From NCBI GenBank assembly GCA_028281235.1, contig JANQKG010000014.1:62001-126000 (forward strand): a DNA stretch of 64,000 nt, given 5' to 3'. A program made the position numbers and the translations under genes. Positions 1 to 9,185 of the stretch are shown one piece after another. This DNA comes from Afifellaceae bacterium. Lineage in GTDB: Bacteria > Pseudomonadota > Alphaproteobacteria > Rhizobiales > Afifellaceae. The notes beneath the pieces are model-generated. The model worked only from the letters and a program-made list of their open reading frames with translations. It searched no databases and was not told the DNA's origin. Numbering within the stretch: position 1 is the stretch's first letter; every line of letters starts with the position of its first letter.

Positions 1-224
1 AGACAATCGGCTTCAGCCCCAACGGGTTCAACGGATACTTCATCTTCAAGGTGCTCATCGTCGCGTTCGCCGGCATGATCTTCCTGCAGGCGGTGGCCTT
101 CTTCTATCGGTCCTACTTGGAGCTGCGCGAGGGGCAGGACCGTCAAGGCCGCTACCTCGACAAGGACGTGTTGGAACCTCATACGGCCGATCCGGTGGCC
201 GCCATGGCCCAAGAGAAGGGCTAG
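1..224 (+). CDS. TRAP transporter small permease subunit (DctQ), 3' end only
   Basis: The frame enters from the left edge and ends with TAG at 222-224. The visible 73 residues hold one hydrophobic segment (around FKVLIVAFAGMIFLQAVAF) followed by a charged cytoplasmic tail, as in the last transmembrane helix of DctQ proteins. The stop lies 3 bases before the start of the large permease, the usual Q-then-M order of tripartite ATP-independent periplasmic transporters. The small subunit pairs with the large permease in the inner membrane; the binding protein is not in the window. The identification rests mainly on the neighbour and on topology. Confidence 0.8.
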   Translation, partial: TIGFSPNGFNGYFIFKVLIVAFAGMIFLQAVAFFYRSYLELREGQDRQGRYLDKDVLEPHTADPVAAMAQEKG

Positions 225-227
225 CGG

Positions 228-2579
228 ATGCCGTTTGGATTGGATGGCATCGAAGCCGCACTCCTGATCGTCTTCGTCTGCCTCTTCGGCGGCATCATGA
301 CGGGCTTCCCCGTCGCTTTCGCCATCGGCGGCTCGGCCGTCATCTCCTTCATCATCATCGCCGCGCTCGATGCCGGCGGCTTCCTGCTCCATCAGGCGAT
401 CGACACGCAATCAGCTGAATATGCAGCACTCGTCGCTCAGGGCGTCACGCGCGGGGCGATCAGTGTCTTCAGCTACCCCGATTTGCCGCGCATCACCGAG
501 CCGCTCTTCGATGGCGGCTGGCAGACGGCGCTCAACCGCACGATCAGCTTCGTCGTCAACCGAATGAACGAGCGCGTGATCGCCGGCCAGTCGATCGACA
601 CGCTTCTGGCGGTTCTGATGTTCGTGATGATGGGCATCACGCTGGAGCGCTCGCGCATCGCCAACGATCTTCTGACCACCATGGCGCGCGTCTTCGGGCC
701 GCTTCCAGGCGGGCTGACGGTGTCGATCGTCGTAGTCGGCGCGTTCCTCGCCGCCTCCACCGGCATCGTCGGAGCGACGGTCGTCACGATGGGCCTGCTG
801 GCGCTTCCCACAATGCTGCGCAACGGCTATTCGCCGGAGCTTTCCACCGGCGTTATCGCCGCCTCCGGGACGCTGGGACAGATCATACCGCCGTCGATCG
901 TCATCGTGCTTCTGGGTACGCTCGCCGGCGACATCTACTCCACCGCGCAGGAGAACCGCGCTCAGCTCGTTGGATGCTCCGACGCGCTCACCTATCTCGG
1001 CGAGCCGGCCGTCGTGTCCGTCGGCACATTGTTCCAGGCCGCACTCCTTCCCGGGCTCATGCTGGCGGCGCTTTACGCCGCCTACGCCTTCGTCTTTGCG
1101 CTCTTCAATCCCGACAAGGCGCCGCCGGTGACCGGCGACACGACCTCCGCCGAGACCTCACGGCGCGACGCGCTGATCTGGTTCCTCATCGCCCCCGCCG
1201 CGATCCTCCTCGTCGCCTTCGCAGCAAGCAGCGCCGGCTTTGTCGGCGCCCAATCCGTGGTGGTGAGCACCACGGCGCAGGAGGCCCAGGCGCCTGACCT
1301 GCGCACCAATGTCTCACCGCAATGCGCCGAAGCGATGATCGAACTGCACGGCCAGGAGCGTTGGGACCGTGCGGTGGAGCAGGCAGAGGTCTTGGCCACC
1401 TCCGGCGTTTCCACAGAGCTGCGCGAGCTCTCCGCGGAAGAGATTGCCGCCGCCCGCGAGGCGAAGCTGGCGGACGCGGCGCCGGTCGGCAACGGCATCG
1501 CGGCGATGCTGGTGTTCTTCGCGCTGATCCTCGCGTTGGCGCGGGGCGTGGCGCCGCGCGACGATCCGCGCCCGCTTCTGGCCGGGGCTTTCGGCGTCGC
1601 CGCCGGGTTCGTGGTCGACGCCACGTTGATCGGGCCGACCGCCTCGCCCGGCACCACCTTTGCCCTGATGGCGATTCCGGTGGGGATTGCGACTTACGGG
1701 CTCCGCGCGGCGGCAGCGCGGCTGTCGCGCAGCGATCTCATCCGTGTCGTGTTTCCACCGATCGTGCTGATCGTGGCCGTGCTCGGGTCGATCCTCGGCG
1801 GCATCACCAACCCGACGCCGGCGGCAGCACTCGGGGCGGCCGGTGCCATCATGCTCGCCGCCTATCGTCGCCTCCAGGACGAGAAGCGCCCGGGCAGCAT
1901 CGTGATCTGGGCGAGCTTCGCGGTGGTGATCATGATCCTCGTCGGCGCGAACTTTGATCTTCGCGTCGATCGGGAGAGCGTGACTTTCGCCGACTGGATC
2001 GCCATCGGCGTGGCGCAGCTCGCCTATCACGTCGCCGTCTTCGGAACGCTTTACAGCATCTGGGTGCTGTTCCGATCCGGGGTGATGGGCGCCGTCGTCC
2101 GCGAGACGGCGAAGGTCACCTCGATGGTCTTCACCATCTTGATCGGCTCGCAGCTCCTCAACCTCGTCATCATCTCCTTCGGCGGCGAGGAATACATCCA
2201 GGCCTTCCTGCGCTCGTTCAACGACGAATGGGCTGTCTTCCTGCTGGTGATGGTCATCCTGTTCATTCTCGGCTTCGTGCTGGATTTTTTGGAGATCATC
2301 TACATCGTGATCCCGATCGTCGGGCCTGTCATCTATGGCGGCACGCTCGATCCCAAATGGGTGACGATCATGATCGCGGTGAACCTGCAGACCTCGTTCC
2401 TGACGCCGCCCTTCGGGTTCGCTCTGTTCTACCTGCGCGGCGTCGCGCCGAAGGAAGTCACCACGGGTCACATCTATAGAGGCGTGATCCCATTCGTGAT
2501 CATCCAGGTGGTCGGGCTGGGGCTTTTATGGCTCTTCCCGCAGATCACGACATTCCTGCCGGACCTGATCCCGCAATAG
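228..2579 (+). CDS. TRAP transporter large permease (DctM family), extended form
   Basis: 783 residues with many hydrophobic segments. The family core is clear: residues about 180-230 carry STGIVGATVVTMGLL and the IIPPSIVIVLLG segment, and the last 120 residues carry FLTPPFGFALFYLRG, both typical of DctM. Ordinary DctM proteins are about 430 residues; here there are insertions at about residues 50-105 and 340-500, including a soluble, Ala/Glu-rich stretch around 355-425. Long large permeases occur in the mannitol/chloroaromatic (FcbT3-like) branch of the TRAP family, so the substrate may be an organic acid of that kind, but the sequence does not fix it. The ATG follows the small-subunit stop by 3 bases. 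Confidence 0.88.
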   Translation: MPFGLDGIEAALLIVFVCLFGGIMTGFPVAFAIGGSAVISFIIIAALDAGGFLLHQAIDTQSAEYAALVAQGVTRGAISVFSYPDLPRITEPLFDGGWQTALNRTISFVVNRMNERVIAGQSIDTLLAVLMFVMMGITLERSRIANDLLTTMARVFGPLPGGLTVSIVVVGAFLAASTGIVGATVVTMGLLALPTMLRNGYSPELSTGVIAASGTLGQIIPPSIVIVLLGTLAGDIYSTAQENRAQLVGCSDALTYLGEPAVVSVGTLFQAALLPGLMLAALYAAYAFVFALFNPDKAPPVTGDTTSAETSRRDALIWFLIAPAAILLVAFAASSAGFVGAQSVVVSTTAQEAQAPDLRTNVSPQCAEAMIELHGQERWDRAVEQAEVLATSGVSTELRELSAEEIAAAREAKLADAAPVGNGIAAMLVFFALILALARGVAPRDDPRPLLAGAFGVAAGFVVDATLIGPTASPGTTFALMAIPVGIATYGLRAAAARLSRSDLIRVVFPPIVLIVAVLGSILGGITNPTPAAALGAAGAIMLAAYRRLQDEKRPGSIVIWASFAVVIMILVGANFDLRVDRESVTFADWIAIGVAQLAYHVAVFGTLYSIWVLFRSGVMGAVVRETAKVTSMVFTILIGSQLLNLVIISFGGEEYIQAFLRSFNDEWAVFLLVMVILFILGFVLDFLEIIYIVIPIVGPVIYGGTLDPKWVTIMIAVNLQTSFLTPPFGFALFYLRGVAPKEVTTGHIYRGVIPFVIIQVVGLGLLWLFPQITTFLPDLIPQ

Positions 2580-2589
2580 GGTTGCAGGT

Positions 2590-2860
2590 TGATCCCGTCG
2601 TCATTCCGGGTCCCCCGATTGAACCGAGGGATGATCCGGGCATCCATTCCGCCCGCGTGTGCGGCATGCTCCCCCCTCTCCCCTTTGGGGAGAGGTCGGC
2701 CGCGTAGCGGCCGGGTGAGGGGGCCAGCGCTGCGACACTCCCCCTCTCCCGACCCTTCGCTGACGCGAAGGGCCACCCTCTCCCACCAGTGGAGAGGGCA
2801 GGCCGTGCCCGCTGCATCTGGACTGCTTGGACCTGATCCCGGATCAGGTCCGGGACGGCA
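2590..2860. repeat. Composite intergenic palindromic repeat, copy 1 (family C)
   Basis: The 592-base gap between the permease and tyrC holds no convincing gene. This part consists of nested inverted repeats: a CTCCCCTTTGGGGAGAG hairpin, a GGCCGCGTAGCGGCC hairpin, CCCTTCGCTGACGCGAAGGG, and finally CCTGATCCCGGATCAGG at about 2831-2847. The same modules recur in the same order at 10565-10797, so this is a full-length dispersed repeat rather than a random GC-rich stretch. It may end transcription of the permease operon and of tyrC from the other side, but there is no clear T-run. Confidence 0.85.
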
Positions 2861-2963
2861 ATGGCGACAAAGATGGGTGCAGGCGTAAGCAAGAAGTGCG
2901 GCGTTGCTCCACCACCCCCTTGCGGGGACGTGGAGCTGGGCACCGGCCCACGGCCTCTCGTTT

Positions 2964-3123
2964 GTCATCCCGGTTCGGCCGTCAGGCCGAGACCGGGACC
3001 TATGACCACCGGCGTTGCGGGATGCGTGGCAGCGAGGCCGATGCGTGCGCGCCGTGCATTGCGGCGCCGGCGGTGTTTATGGATCCCGCACAGCGCCGCT
3101 CTGCGCCGCTTGCGGGATGACAG
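2964..3123. repeat. Palindromic repeat with GTCATCCCG termini, copy 1 (family A)
   Basis: The element begins GTCATCCCGGTTCGGCC and ends in GCGGGATGAC, so its ends are inverted repeats of about 9-10 bases. Inside, CGGTTCGGCC pairs with GGCCGAGACCG to form a strong hairpin. Two further copies lie at 8302-8414 and 25641-25805. No protein is encoded. It looks like a REP or MITE-type intergenic element. Confidence 0.85.
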
Positions 3124-3171
3124 AAGAGATTCAGTTTCGCATCAACTTACTCAAAGTCGCGGCATGAGCCT

Positions 3172-4101
3172 CTACCGCTCTGCCTCGCCGTCATGCGGCC
3201 GCCCGAAGTCGGGCGCTGCGGTTTCCTGGCCGGCCTCGATGATGCCTTGCCGAATAGCGCGTGTGCGCGCGAAAAGCTCAAACAGCGCGTCGCCGTCGCC
3301 GAAGCGGATGGCGCGTTGCAGTGCCGTCAAATCCTCAGTGAAGCGGCCGAGCATCTCCAGCACCGCCTCTTTGTTGTTGAGGAACACGTCGCGCCACATG
3401 GTCGGATCGGATGCGGCAATCCGCGTGAAGTCGCGGAAGCCGCCGGCGGCAAACTTCATCACCTCAGATTCCGTCACCGCCTCAAGATGCGCCGCCGTGC
3501 CGACGATGTTGTAGGCGATGAGATGCGGCACATGGCTGGTGATGGCGAGCACCATGTCATGATGATCGGCGCGCATGATCTCCACATACGAGCCGAGCGC
3601 CTGCCAGAAAGCGCGAACCTGCTCCACAGCAGTGGCATCCGTGCCCTGCGGCGGCGTCAGGATGCAGAAGCGCTGGTGGAAGAGCGCGGCGAACCCCGCC
3701 TCCGGCCCGGAATGCTCCGTGCCGGCAACCGGATGCGCCGGCACGAAATGCACGCCCGCGGGAAGATGCGGCTGCATCTGGCGGACCACCGCGCTTTTCA
3801 CCGAACCGCAATCTGAGACGATGGCGCCTGGTTTCAGCGCCGGCGCGATCTCTTTGGCGACGGCTTCGCAAGCGCCGACGGGAATGGAGACGATCACCAG
3901 ATCGGCGCCCTCCACCGCTTCCGTCGCATCGGTGGTGTAGCGATCGCCAAGCCCCAGCCGCTCCGCCGTCGCCACGGTCTCTGCTCGCCGGCTCTGCACG
4001 ACGATCTCTTTGGCGAGCCCGCATTCGCGCACGCCATGCGCAATCGACGAGCCGATCAGCCCGATACCGATCAGCGCCAGCCGGTCGACCATCGCGCTCA
4101 C
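3172..4101 (-). CDS. tyrC: Prephenate/arogenate dehydrogenase
   Basis: 309 residues, the last step-but-one of tyrosine synthesis: NAD(P)-dependent oxidative decarboxylation of prephenate or arogenate. The N-terminus has the Rossmann motif [28 protein letters not shown] (around residue 122) and [11 protein letters not shown] are signature stretches of TyrA-type dehydrogenases. There is no ACT or chorismate mutase domain, so it is the stand-alone cyclohexadienyl dehydrogenase form. I chose the GTG at 4101, which overlaps the hisC stop as GTGA and has AGGGGG 7 bases upstream; an ATG three codons later (4092) is an alternative. Third gene of the minus-strand operon. Confidence 0.92.
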   Translation of the reverse strand: MSAMVDRLALIGIGLIGSSIAHGVRECGLAKEIVVQSRRAETVATAERLGLGDRYTTDATEAVEGADLVIVSIPVGACEAVAKEIAPALKPGAIVSDCGSVKSAVVRQMQPHLPAGVHFVPAHPVAGTEHSGPEAGFAALFHQRFCILTPPQGTDATAVEQVRAFWQALGSYVEIMRADHHDMVLAITSHVPHLIAYNIVGTAAHLEAVTESEVMKFAAGGFRDFTRIAASDPTMWRDVFLNNKEAVLEMLGRFTEDLTALQRAIRFGDGDALFELFARTRAIRQGIIEAGQETAAPDFGRPHDGEAER

Positions 4102-5201
4102 GTGCCCGCCCCCTTCATGAACTCCCCAAGCGTGGCGACGACGCCGCGATTGGCCTCTTCCGTTCCAACGCTCATTCTAAGCGCATGAGGAAAGCCGTAG
4201 CCGGTGACCCGGCGCAGCACATAGCCGCGCTCCCGCAGAAGCGCGTCCGCCTCCGCAGCACCGCGTCCCGGCGCATCGGGGAAGTGGATCAGCACGAAAT
4301 TGCCGATGCTCGGCGTGACACGCAGGCCGAGTGCCGTGATCTCGCGCGTCAGCCAATTGAGCCATTGGTCGTTATGCGCCACCGCCTCTTCGACATGCGC
4401 CCGGTCAGCCACCGCGGCAGAAGCGGCAGCAAGGGCGGGACCGTTGACGTTGAACGGCCCGCGCGCGCGGTTGAGCGCATCGATCACGGCAGCCGGCCCG
4501 TAAGCCCAGCCGATGCGAAGATTGGCGAGGCCGTAGATTTTGGAGAACGTGCGCGTCATCACGACGTTCTCCGCCTCTGCCGCCAGCTCCACGCCGCTGC
4601 CGTAGTCGTTGCGGCGCACATATTCCGCATAGGCCGCATCCAGCACCAAGAGCACATCGCCGGACAGCGCCGCATGCAGCCGCTTCACGTCATCATACGG
4701 CACGTAGGTACCGGTCGGGTTGTTCGGATTGGCGAGATAGACAAGCCGCGTTCGCGGCGTGACCGCGGCCAGGATGGCGTCGATATCCGCCGTTTCGTCG
4801 CGTTCCTTGACAACGACAGGCGTGCCGCCCGCAGCCAGGATGGCGATCTTGTACATCAGGAAGCCGTGCTCGGAGATCACCGCCTCGTCGCCGGACCCGA
4901 GATAGACTTGCGCCAACAGCGACAAGAGCTCGTCGGAGCCGTTGCCGCAAACGATCCGCTCCGGATTGAGGCCGTAGGCCGCGCCGATCGCCTCGCGCAG
5001 AATATTGGACGCGGCGTCGGGATAGATGTGCAGCTTGTCGGCATTGGCGCGATACGCCTCCATCGCGCGCGCGCTCGTGCCGAGCGGCGTCTCGTTCGAC
5101 GACAGCTTGAAGACGCGCGCTGCGCTGCTTCGGTCGTCGCCCGGCACGTAGGGCGCGATATCGAGAACGCCGGATCGAGGCTGTGGTGCTTTGCTACGCA
5201 T
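4098..5201 (-). CDS. hisC: Histidinol-phosphate/aromatic aminotransferase
   Basis: 367 residues, fold type I PLP enzyme. Visible HisC marks are [10 protein letters not shown] near the N-terminus, the NPNNPTGTY segment, the PLP lysine in [17 protein letters not shown], and an Arg near the end (HALRMSVGT). It transaminates histidinol phosphate; placed between chorismate mutase and tyrC it probably also handles aromatic keto acids, as known for alphaproteobacterial HisC2 enzymes. The frame is open further upstream to 5600, but that part overlaps the chorismate mutase gene, and the ATG at 5201 gives the normal family length. It starts 19 bases after the upstream gene ends. Confidence 0.92.
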   Translation of the reverse strand: MRSKAPQPRSGVLDIAPYVPGDDRSSAARVFKLSSNETPLGTSARAMEAYRANADKLHIYPDAASNILREAIGAAYGLNPERIVCGNGSDELLSLLAQVYLGSGDEAVISEHGFLMYKIAILAAGGTPVVVKERDETADIDAILAAVTPRTRLVYLANPNNPTGTYVPYDDVKRLHAALSGDVLLVLDAAYAEYVRRNDYGSGVELAAEAENVVMTRTFSKIYGLANLRIGWAYGPAAVIDALNRARGPFNVNGPALAAASAAVADRAHVEEAVAHNDQWLNWLTREITALGLRVTPSIGNFVLIHFPDAPGRGAAEADALLRERGYVLRRVTGYGFPHALRMSVGTEEANRGVVATLGEFMKGAGT

Positions 5202-5220
5202 GTGACGTTGGTTGTCCCGG

Positions 5221-6027
5221 TTAGGCGACGCGCTCCGCCACGAAGCGGATCGGCTGGCTGAAACCGCCGACCTCCACCGCCGCTTCAAGGCTGACGCCGT
5301 CCTCGCCGACGACATCGCCGGGCGCAGAAGCGATCGGCAGCTCCACGAGAAGACCATCACCGGCGCGCGCCGCCACGACGCCGCCATACGCGCCGATACT
5401 GGCTTCCAGCCCCGGCGCGTTCTTTGCCGCAAGGAGCCTGATGTCAGGCGCCGGCGTTTCCTTGAGCGGTGGCCCGACCACGTAGGCCGGGTAATCAGCC
5501 GGTCGCGATCGAAGCTCCACGAAAGGCAGCTTCGCGTAGACTTTTGGCGCGCCGGCGCCGACAAGGCCGCTCCACCATCGCTCTTCGGATCTGGCGGCAA
5601 TGACAGCGATATCCTGTTTTGAAGCAGCGATTTCGGCCACCGCCGCCTCGCTGCTTTCGGCCATCTTCACAGCCACTGAGAAGCCGAAATAGAAGCGGAT
5701 GGCGTCGCGCATGGCGGGTGCGTCGTCGGCCGGGCCGGCGACCACGCCGAACGGCGCCTGCATGGCGGTGAAGACCGTGATGATCTCGCGCCAGATATGC
5801 TCCACCGTGGCGAAGGGCAGGTCGCCGTCATGGCGCTGTGCGAGACGGCGCATCATGTCGGCCTCGCGGTCGGGCCGGAACGCGGCACCCGGCTTGCTGG
5901 TGCCTTTGATCTGGATGAGCTCCGCAATCACGCTCGCGCGCTCGATCAGAAGCCGATGCAGCTCCTCATCGATCGCGTCGATACGGTTTCGCACAATCTG
6001 CAGCGGATCAGGCGCCGCCTTGTCCAT
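5221..6027 (-). CDS. Chorismate mutase with C-terminal prephenate-dehydratase-like domain
   Basis: 268 residues. Residues about 10-95 form an AroQ chorismate mutase helix bundle ([19 protein letters not shown], then IKG and [13 protein letters not shown]), which converts chorismate to prephenate. The rest resembles a prephenate dehydratase-type binding fold, but the conserved Thr-Arg-Phe catalytic motif is not there (the matching stretch reads [10 protein letters not shown]), so dehydratase activity is unlikely. Similar proteins next to hisC and tyrC are common in Rhizobiales. First gene of the operon; GAGGG lies 5 bases before the ATG. The gap to the metX leader (6028-6179) must hold the promoter. 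Confidence 0.88.
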   Translation of the reverse strand: MDKAAPDPLQIVRNRIDAIDEELHRLLIERASVIAELIQIKGTSKPGAAFRPDREADMMRRLAQRHDGDLPFATVEHIWREIITVFTAMQAPFGVVAGPADDAPAMRDAIRFYFGFSVAVKMAESSEAAVAEIAASKQDIAVIAARSEERWWSGLVGAGAPKVYAKLPFVELRSRPADYPAYVVGPPLKETPAPDIRLLAAKNAPGLEASIGAYGGVVAARAGDGLLVELPIASAPGDVVGEDGVSLEAAVEVGGFSQPIRFVAERVA

Positions 6028-6179
6028 ATCAGCCCTCTTCGGCCTCCCCTCGCCGCGCGCCCAGCGTCATTAGCTGCCGCTCCCGCCGAACGCAAAGGAA
6101 ACATGGCGCCGGCGCGCCTACACCATCCGATTGACGCCCAGATTGACGACATGCGCGCGAGCAGCTATCGAAAAAGGCG

Positions 6180-6236
6180 CGTGGTGATTTGTGCCGGCCG
6201 GCTTGCGACCACGCCATAAAGAAACGCTAAAAGGCC
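6180..6236 (+). promoter_or_regulatory. SAM-II riboswitch aptamer
   Basis: The sequence matches the SAM-II (metA-type) aptamer in order and spacing: P1 strand CGTGGT at 6180-6185, the conserved TGATTTG directly after, a loop rich in GCCGGCC, the conserved GGCTTGCG, the pairing strand ACCACG at 6208-6213, and the conserved GCTAAAAGG at 6226-6234 that completes the pseudoknot. SAM-II elements are known upstream of methionine genes in alphaproteobacteria, and this one lies upstream of metX-metW. High S-adenosylmethionine should turn expression down. Identification is by recalled consensus; a covariance-model search would settle it. Confidence 0.92.
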
Positions 6237-6264
6237 GGAGGGGAAACCCCCGGTCTTTGCTTTT
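6235..6264 (+). terminator. Possible terminator hairpin in the riboswitch expression platform
   Basis: Directly after the aptamer, GGGG-AAA-CCCC forms a hairpin, extended imperfectly by CCGG and CGG on either side, followed by TCTTTGCTTTT. Its 5' strand uses the GGCC that also closes the SAM-II pseudoknot, so the two structures could exclude one another. This could be an attenuator, but the stem has bulges and known SAM-II elements mostly act on translation. Confidence 0.4.
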
Positions 6265-6302
6265 AAGGAAGCGCGGCCGGGGTTTTTGTTGGAGGTTTCC
6301 CC

Positions 6303-6374
6303 ATGGCCGTCAAAGGCCGCCAGCCGAAGGCGCGATCGCGCAACCTGCGAGCGCGGCTGGTGTTGAGAAAATGA
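6303..6374 (+). CDS. 23-residue upstream ORF coupled to metX
   Basis: A 24-codon frame starts with ATG at 6303, preceded by GGAGG at 6291-6295 with a 7-base spacer, the best ribosome binding site in the region. It encodes a very basic peptide (starting [13 protein letters not shown]). Its TGA at 6372-6374 overlaps the metX ATG as ATGA. metX itself has no good Shine-Dalgarno sequence, so ribosomes finishing this ORF may be what starts metX. It lies between the SAM-II riboswitch and metX, so it would be the cistron directly controlled. I do not recognise the peptide. It may matter only for the act of being translated. Confidence 0.6.
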   Translation: MAVKGRQPKARSRNLRARLVLRK

Positions 6375-7552
6375 CCCGGCTTGAAACCGTCGGCGAGATC
6401 GAGGAGCTGGCCCGCGCCCAGGCGGACCGGCCGGCGAGCCTGATCGCGCAATTTGGCGCGGACGAGCCGCTGCCGCTCGATGCCGGCGTGTCGCTGTCGC
6501 CGTTCCAGATCGCCTACATGACCTACGGCGAGCTGAACGCCGACAAGTCGAATGCCGTCCTGATCTGCCACGCCTTGACGGGCGACCAGCACGCCGCCAG
6601 CGCCAACCCGGTGACCGGCAAGCCGGGCTGGTGGTCACTGATGGTGGGGCCGGGTCGGCCGATCGACACAGAGCGTTACTTCGTGATCTGTCCCAATGTG
6701 CTGGGCGGCTGCATGGGCACCACCGGGCCGGCTTCCATCGACCCTGCCACCGGCAACCCGTACGGACTGGACCTCCCGGTCATCACCGTGCGCGACATGG
6801 TGCAGGCGCAGGCCATGCTCATCGATCGGCTCGGCATTGATCAGGTCCTCTGCGTGATCGGCGGATCCATGGGCGGCATGCAGGTGCTGCAATGGGCGGC
6901 AAGCTATCCGGAGCGCGTTTTCGCCGCTGTCCCCATCGCCTGTGCGGCTCGCCATTCCTCGCAGAACATCGCCTTCCATGAGGTCGGGCGCCAGGCCGTG
7001 ATGGCCGACCCCAACTGGCTCGGTGGCAAATATGCTGAACTCGGCGGCAGCCCGCGCAAGGGCCTCGCCGTGGCGCGCATGGCCGCCCACATCACCTACC
7101 TCTCCGACGAAGCGCTACACCGCAAGTTCGGCCGCCAACTGCAGGACCGCGCCAAGCTCGCCTTCGGCTTTGATGCCGATTTCCAGGTGGAATCCTATCT
7201 GCGCCACCAGGGCATGACCTTTGTCGATCGCTTCGACGCCAACGCCTATCTCTACATGACCCGCGCGATGGATTATTTCGACCTCGCCAAGGATTATGAC
7301 GGCGTGTTGGCCAACGCCTTCGCCGGCACCAAGACGCGCTTCTGCATCGTCTCCTTCACCTCCGATTGGCTGTTCCCGACATCGGAGAACCGCACCATCG
7401 TCCATGCGCTGAACGCCGCGGCGGCCAACGTCTCTTTCGTGGAGATAGAGACCGACCGCGGGCACGATTCCTTCCTGCTCGACGAGCCGGAGATGTTTGA
7501 GACGGTCGCCGGCTTCTTGTCGGCGGCGGCGCGCCGCAAGGGCATCACATGA
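6371..7552 (+). CDS. metX: Homoserine O-acetyltransferase
   Basis: 393 residues, alpha/beta hydrolase fold. Transfers an acyl group from CoA to homoserine, the first committed step to methionine. Visible: [12 protein letters not shown], the nucleophile Ser166 in GGSMGGMQ, the acid in FTSDWLFP and the catalytic His in DRGHDSF near the C-terminus. The start is the ATG at 6371; the frame runs open upstream into the riboswitch, but the family begins here and the upstream ORF overlaps it. It forms an operon with metW (4-base ATGA overlap) under the SAM-II riboswitch. Some members of this family use succinyl-CoA; the sequence alone does not exclude that. Confidence 0.95.
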   Translation: MTRLETVGEIEELARAQADRPASLIAQFGADEPLPLDAGVSLSPFQIAYMTYGELNADKSNAVLICHALTGDQHAASANPVTGKPGWWSLMVGPGRPIDTERYFVICPNVLGGCMGTTGPASIDPATGNPYGLDLPVITVRDMVQAQAMLIDRLGIDQVLCVIGGSMGGMQVLQWAASYPERVFAAVPIACAARHSSQNIAFHEVGRQAVMADPNWLGGKYAELGGSPRKGLAVARMAAHITYLSDEALHRKFGRQLQDRAKLAFGFDADFQVESYLRHQGMTFVDRFDANAYLYMTRAMDYFDLAKDYDGVLANAFAGTKTRFCIVSFTSDWLFPTSENRTIVHALNAAAANVSFVEIETDRGHDSFLLDEPEMFETVAGFLSAAARRKGIT

Positions 7553-8187
7553 CGACCGAGATGCAGCGCCGGGCGGATGCCGCGCATCCGGAGCGGATCG
7601 ACCTGAAGGTCATCACCGGCTTTGTCACGCCGCGCGCGCGTGTCTTGGATATCGGCTGCGGCGACGGCGCGCTCCTGCAGCGGCTGGAGAACGAGAAGGA
7701 GGTCGACGGCCGCGGCATTGAATTGTCGCAGAAGGGCGTCAACGAGGCCGTGGCCCGTGGTCTCTCCGTCGTGCAGGGCAATGCCGACCACGACCTTGCG
7801 ACCTATCCCGACAATTCCTTCGACTTCGTCATCCTCAGCCAGACGCTTCAGGCGACCCACAATCCGCGCCTCGTCCTGGAGCAGCTTCTAAGGATCGGCC
7901 AAAAGGTCGTCGTCTCCATCCCCAATTTCGGCAATTGGCGCATCCGCAGCCAGCTCGTCCTGAAGGGCCGCATGCCTATCACTCAGGACCTCCCCTATAG
8001 CTGGTACGACACGCCCAACATTCATTTCTGCACGGTGCGCGATTTCGTTACGCTCGTGGACGAGATCGATGCGAAGGTGGAGAAGGCCGTGGCGCTTATC
8101 GGCAATGGGCGGGTCATGAACCGCGCAATCCGCCTGCCCCTGTGGAACCTTCTGGCTGACCAAGCGATTTTTTTGCTGAGGCGGTAA
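7549..8187 (+). CDS. metW: Methionine biosynthesis protein MetW
   Basis: 212 residues with the class I methyltransferase-like motif [12 protein letters not shown] at about residue 28-39 and the family's [11 protein letters not shown] and [15 protein letters not shown] stretches. MetW is required with MetX for homoserine acylation in many proteobacteria, probably as a partner protein rather than as a methyltransferase. The start overlaps the metX stop by four bases, so the two are translationally coupled. Confidence 0.94.
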   Translation: MTTEMQRRADAAHPERIDLKVITGFVTPRARVLDIGCGDGALLQRLENEKEVDGRGIELSQKGVNEAVARGLSVVQGNADHDLATYPDNSFDFVILSQTLQATHNPRLVLEQLLRIGQKVVVSIPNFGNWRIRSQLVLKGRMPITQDLPYSWYDTPNIHFCTVRDFVTLVDEIDAKVEKAVALIGNGRVMNRAIRLPLWNLLADQAIFLLRR

Positions 8188-8189
8188 GG

Positions 8190-8272
8190 CCCCGCATTTC
8201 GCTTTCGCTTCATGCGGGCTACGGGTGATGGCGAGGCGGTGTAGCCCGGATGGAGCGAAGCGCAATCCGGGG
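8190..8272. repeat. Pair of GTAGCCCG-type palindromic repeats (family B)
   Basis: Two related units lie in the 257-base gap after metW: CCCGCATTT...GCGGGCTAC at about 8191-8222 and GTAGCCCGGATGGAGCGAAG...CCGGGG at 8241-8272, in opposite orientation. The second is a perfect-looking palindrome built on CCCGGAT/ATCCGGG with GGAGCGAAGCGC inside. Further copies are at 14492-14574, 26051-26082 and 50681-50764. A dispersed REP-like element; it may also act as a 3' end stabiliser for metX-metW mRNA. Confidence 0.85.
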
Positions 8273-8301
8273 ACACGATCATTGCTGCGATCAGCCTCTC
8301 G

Positions 8302-8414
8302 TTTGTCATCCCGGTTCGGCCAAAGGCCGAGACCGGGACCCATGAACACCCACGCCGATCGGGTGGTTATGGATCCCGGACAGCTTCGCTGCGCACAGCT
8401 TCCGGGATGACAGA
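8302..8414. repeat. Palindromic repeat with GTCATCCCG termini, copy 2 (family A)
   Basis: Shortest copy of the family: starts with TTTGTCATCCCGG and ends with CCGGGATGACAGA, with a CGGTTCGGCC/GGCCGAGACCG hairpin and a second CCCGGACAGC hairpin inside. It lies between metW and the convergent methyltransferase gene. Confidence 0.85.
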
Positions 8415-8444
8415 CGAAGAGACCTGGTCCAATCTACTGGTCCA

Positions 8445-9185
8445 CTACAAGGCCTCGCGACCCACCGCGCCGGCCGGGCGGCCGAAGGCAGGACGCAGCG
8501 CCGGGGCAAGCTGCAGCTTGCGCGCGCCAACGCCCTGTACATTGCGCTTCACCGCGGCGACCACGAACACGCCGGCGAAGGCCGGCCACACGCGCCGCCC
8601 GATGCGATCGAAGGCCGCTGACGCGCCGATCAGCGGCCGCCGCGCCGACGGCCACATATGAAGCGCGGTCTCCCAGGCCTCCGCCTCAAAGCCGGCCTCT
8701 GCAAACAGGCTCCTGATCTGCGAGCGTGAGTAAGGCCGCCCGAAGCCGAACGGCGAGATGTCAGAGCGCGCCCACGGACCTTGCCGGTTCGTCGTGACGA
8801 TGATCAGCCGCCCGCCGCTGGTGAGCACGCGCCGCGCTTCGGCCATCAGCTCGTGCGGCCGCGGCGACATTTCCAGCGCATGGACAAGCAGCGCCAGGTC
8901 GATGCTGGAATCCGGCAGCGGCAGCGAATCCTCCTCCACCAGCGCCGTGGCCGAGCCGTTGCCGGACGGCCAATCGATCACGCCCTGCCCGGCCGGCATG
9001 AACGCGAGGCGCCGCTCCGTGCCGTCGATGTTGTCGAGATAGGGCGTCGCGAAGCCGAATCCGAGCACGCGCGTGCCGGAATGAACCTCAACGAGCGAAC
9101 TCACGACCGGCCCAAGCTGACGCGCCACCATCCGCCCCAGCGCCGTGGCGTAGAAGTCGCGCATATCGACGACATCAAGATACAT
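8445..9185 (-). CDS. Class I SAM-dependent methyltransferase
   Basis: About 246 residues. The start MYLDVVDMRDFYATALGR is a hallmark of a family found in alphaproteobacteria next to gloB. The usual glycine motif I is weak (VLGFGFATPY), but LPLPDSSIDLALLVHALE and the LTSGGRLIIVTTNR strand fit the methyltransferase-11 fold. The substrate is not known. I chose the ATG at 9185, which gives the familiar N-terminus and has GGAGG 11 bases upstream; the frame stays open to an earlier start at 9227. It diverges from gloB, a common neighbour. Confidence 0.8.
   Translation of the reverse strand: MYLDVVDMRDFYATALGRMVARQLGPVVSSLVEVHSGTRVLGFGFATPYLDNIDGTERRLAFMPAGQGVIDWPSGNGSATALVEEDSLPLPDSSIDLALLVHALEMSPRPHELMAEARRVLTSGGRLIIVTTNRQGPWARSDISPFGFGRPYSRSQIRSLFAEAGFEAEAWETALHMWPSARRPLIGASAAFDRIGRRVWPAFAGVFVVAAVKRNVQGVGARKLQLAPALRPAFGRPAGAVGREAL

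Noticed and set aside
1314..2471. A 385-codon open frame on the minus strand opposite the TRAP permease
   Set aside because: Composition is typical of an antisense frame in GC-rich DNA (Asp/Arg/His-rich, no domains), and the permease on the other strand is certain.
6191..6370. N-terminal extension of metX reaching back to 6191
   Set aside because: It would translate through the SAM-II aptamer and the upstream ORF; MetX homology begins at 6371.
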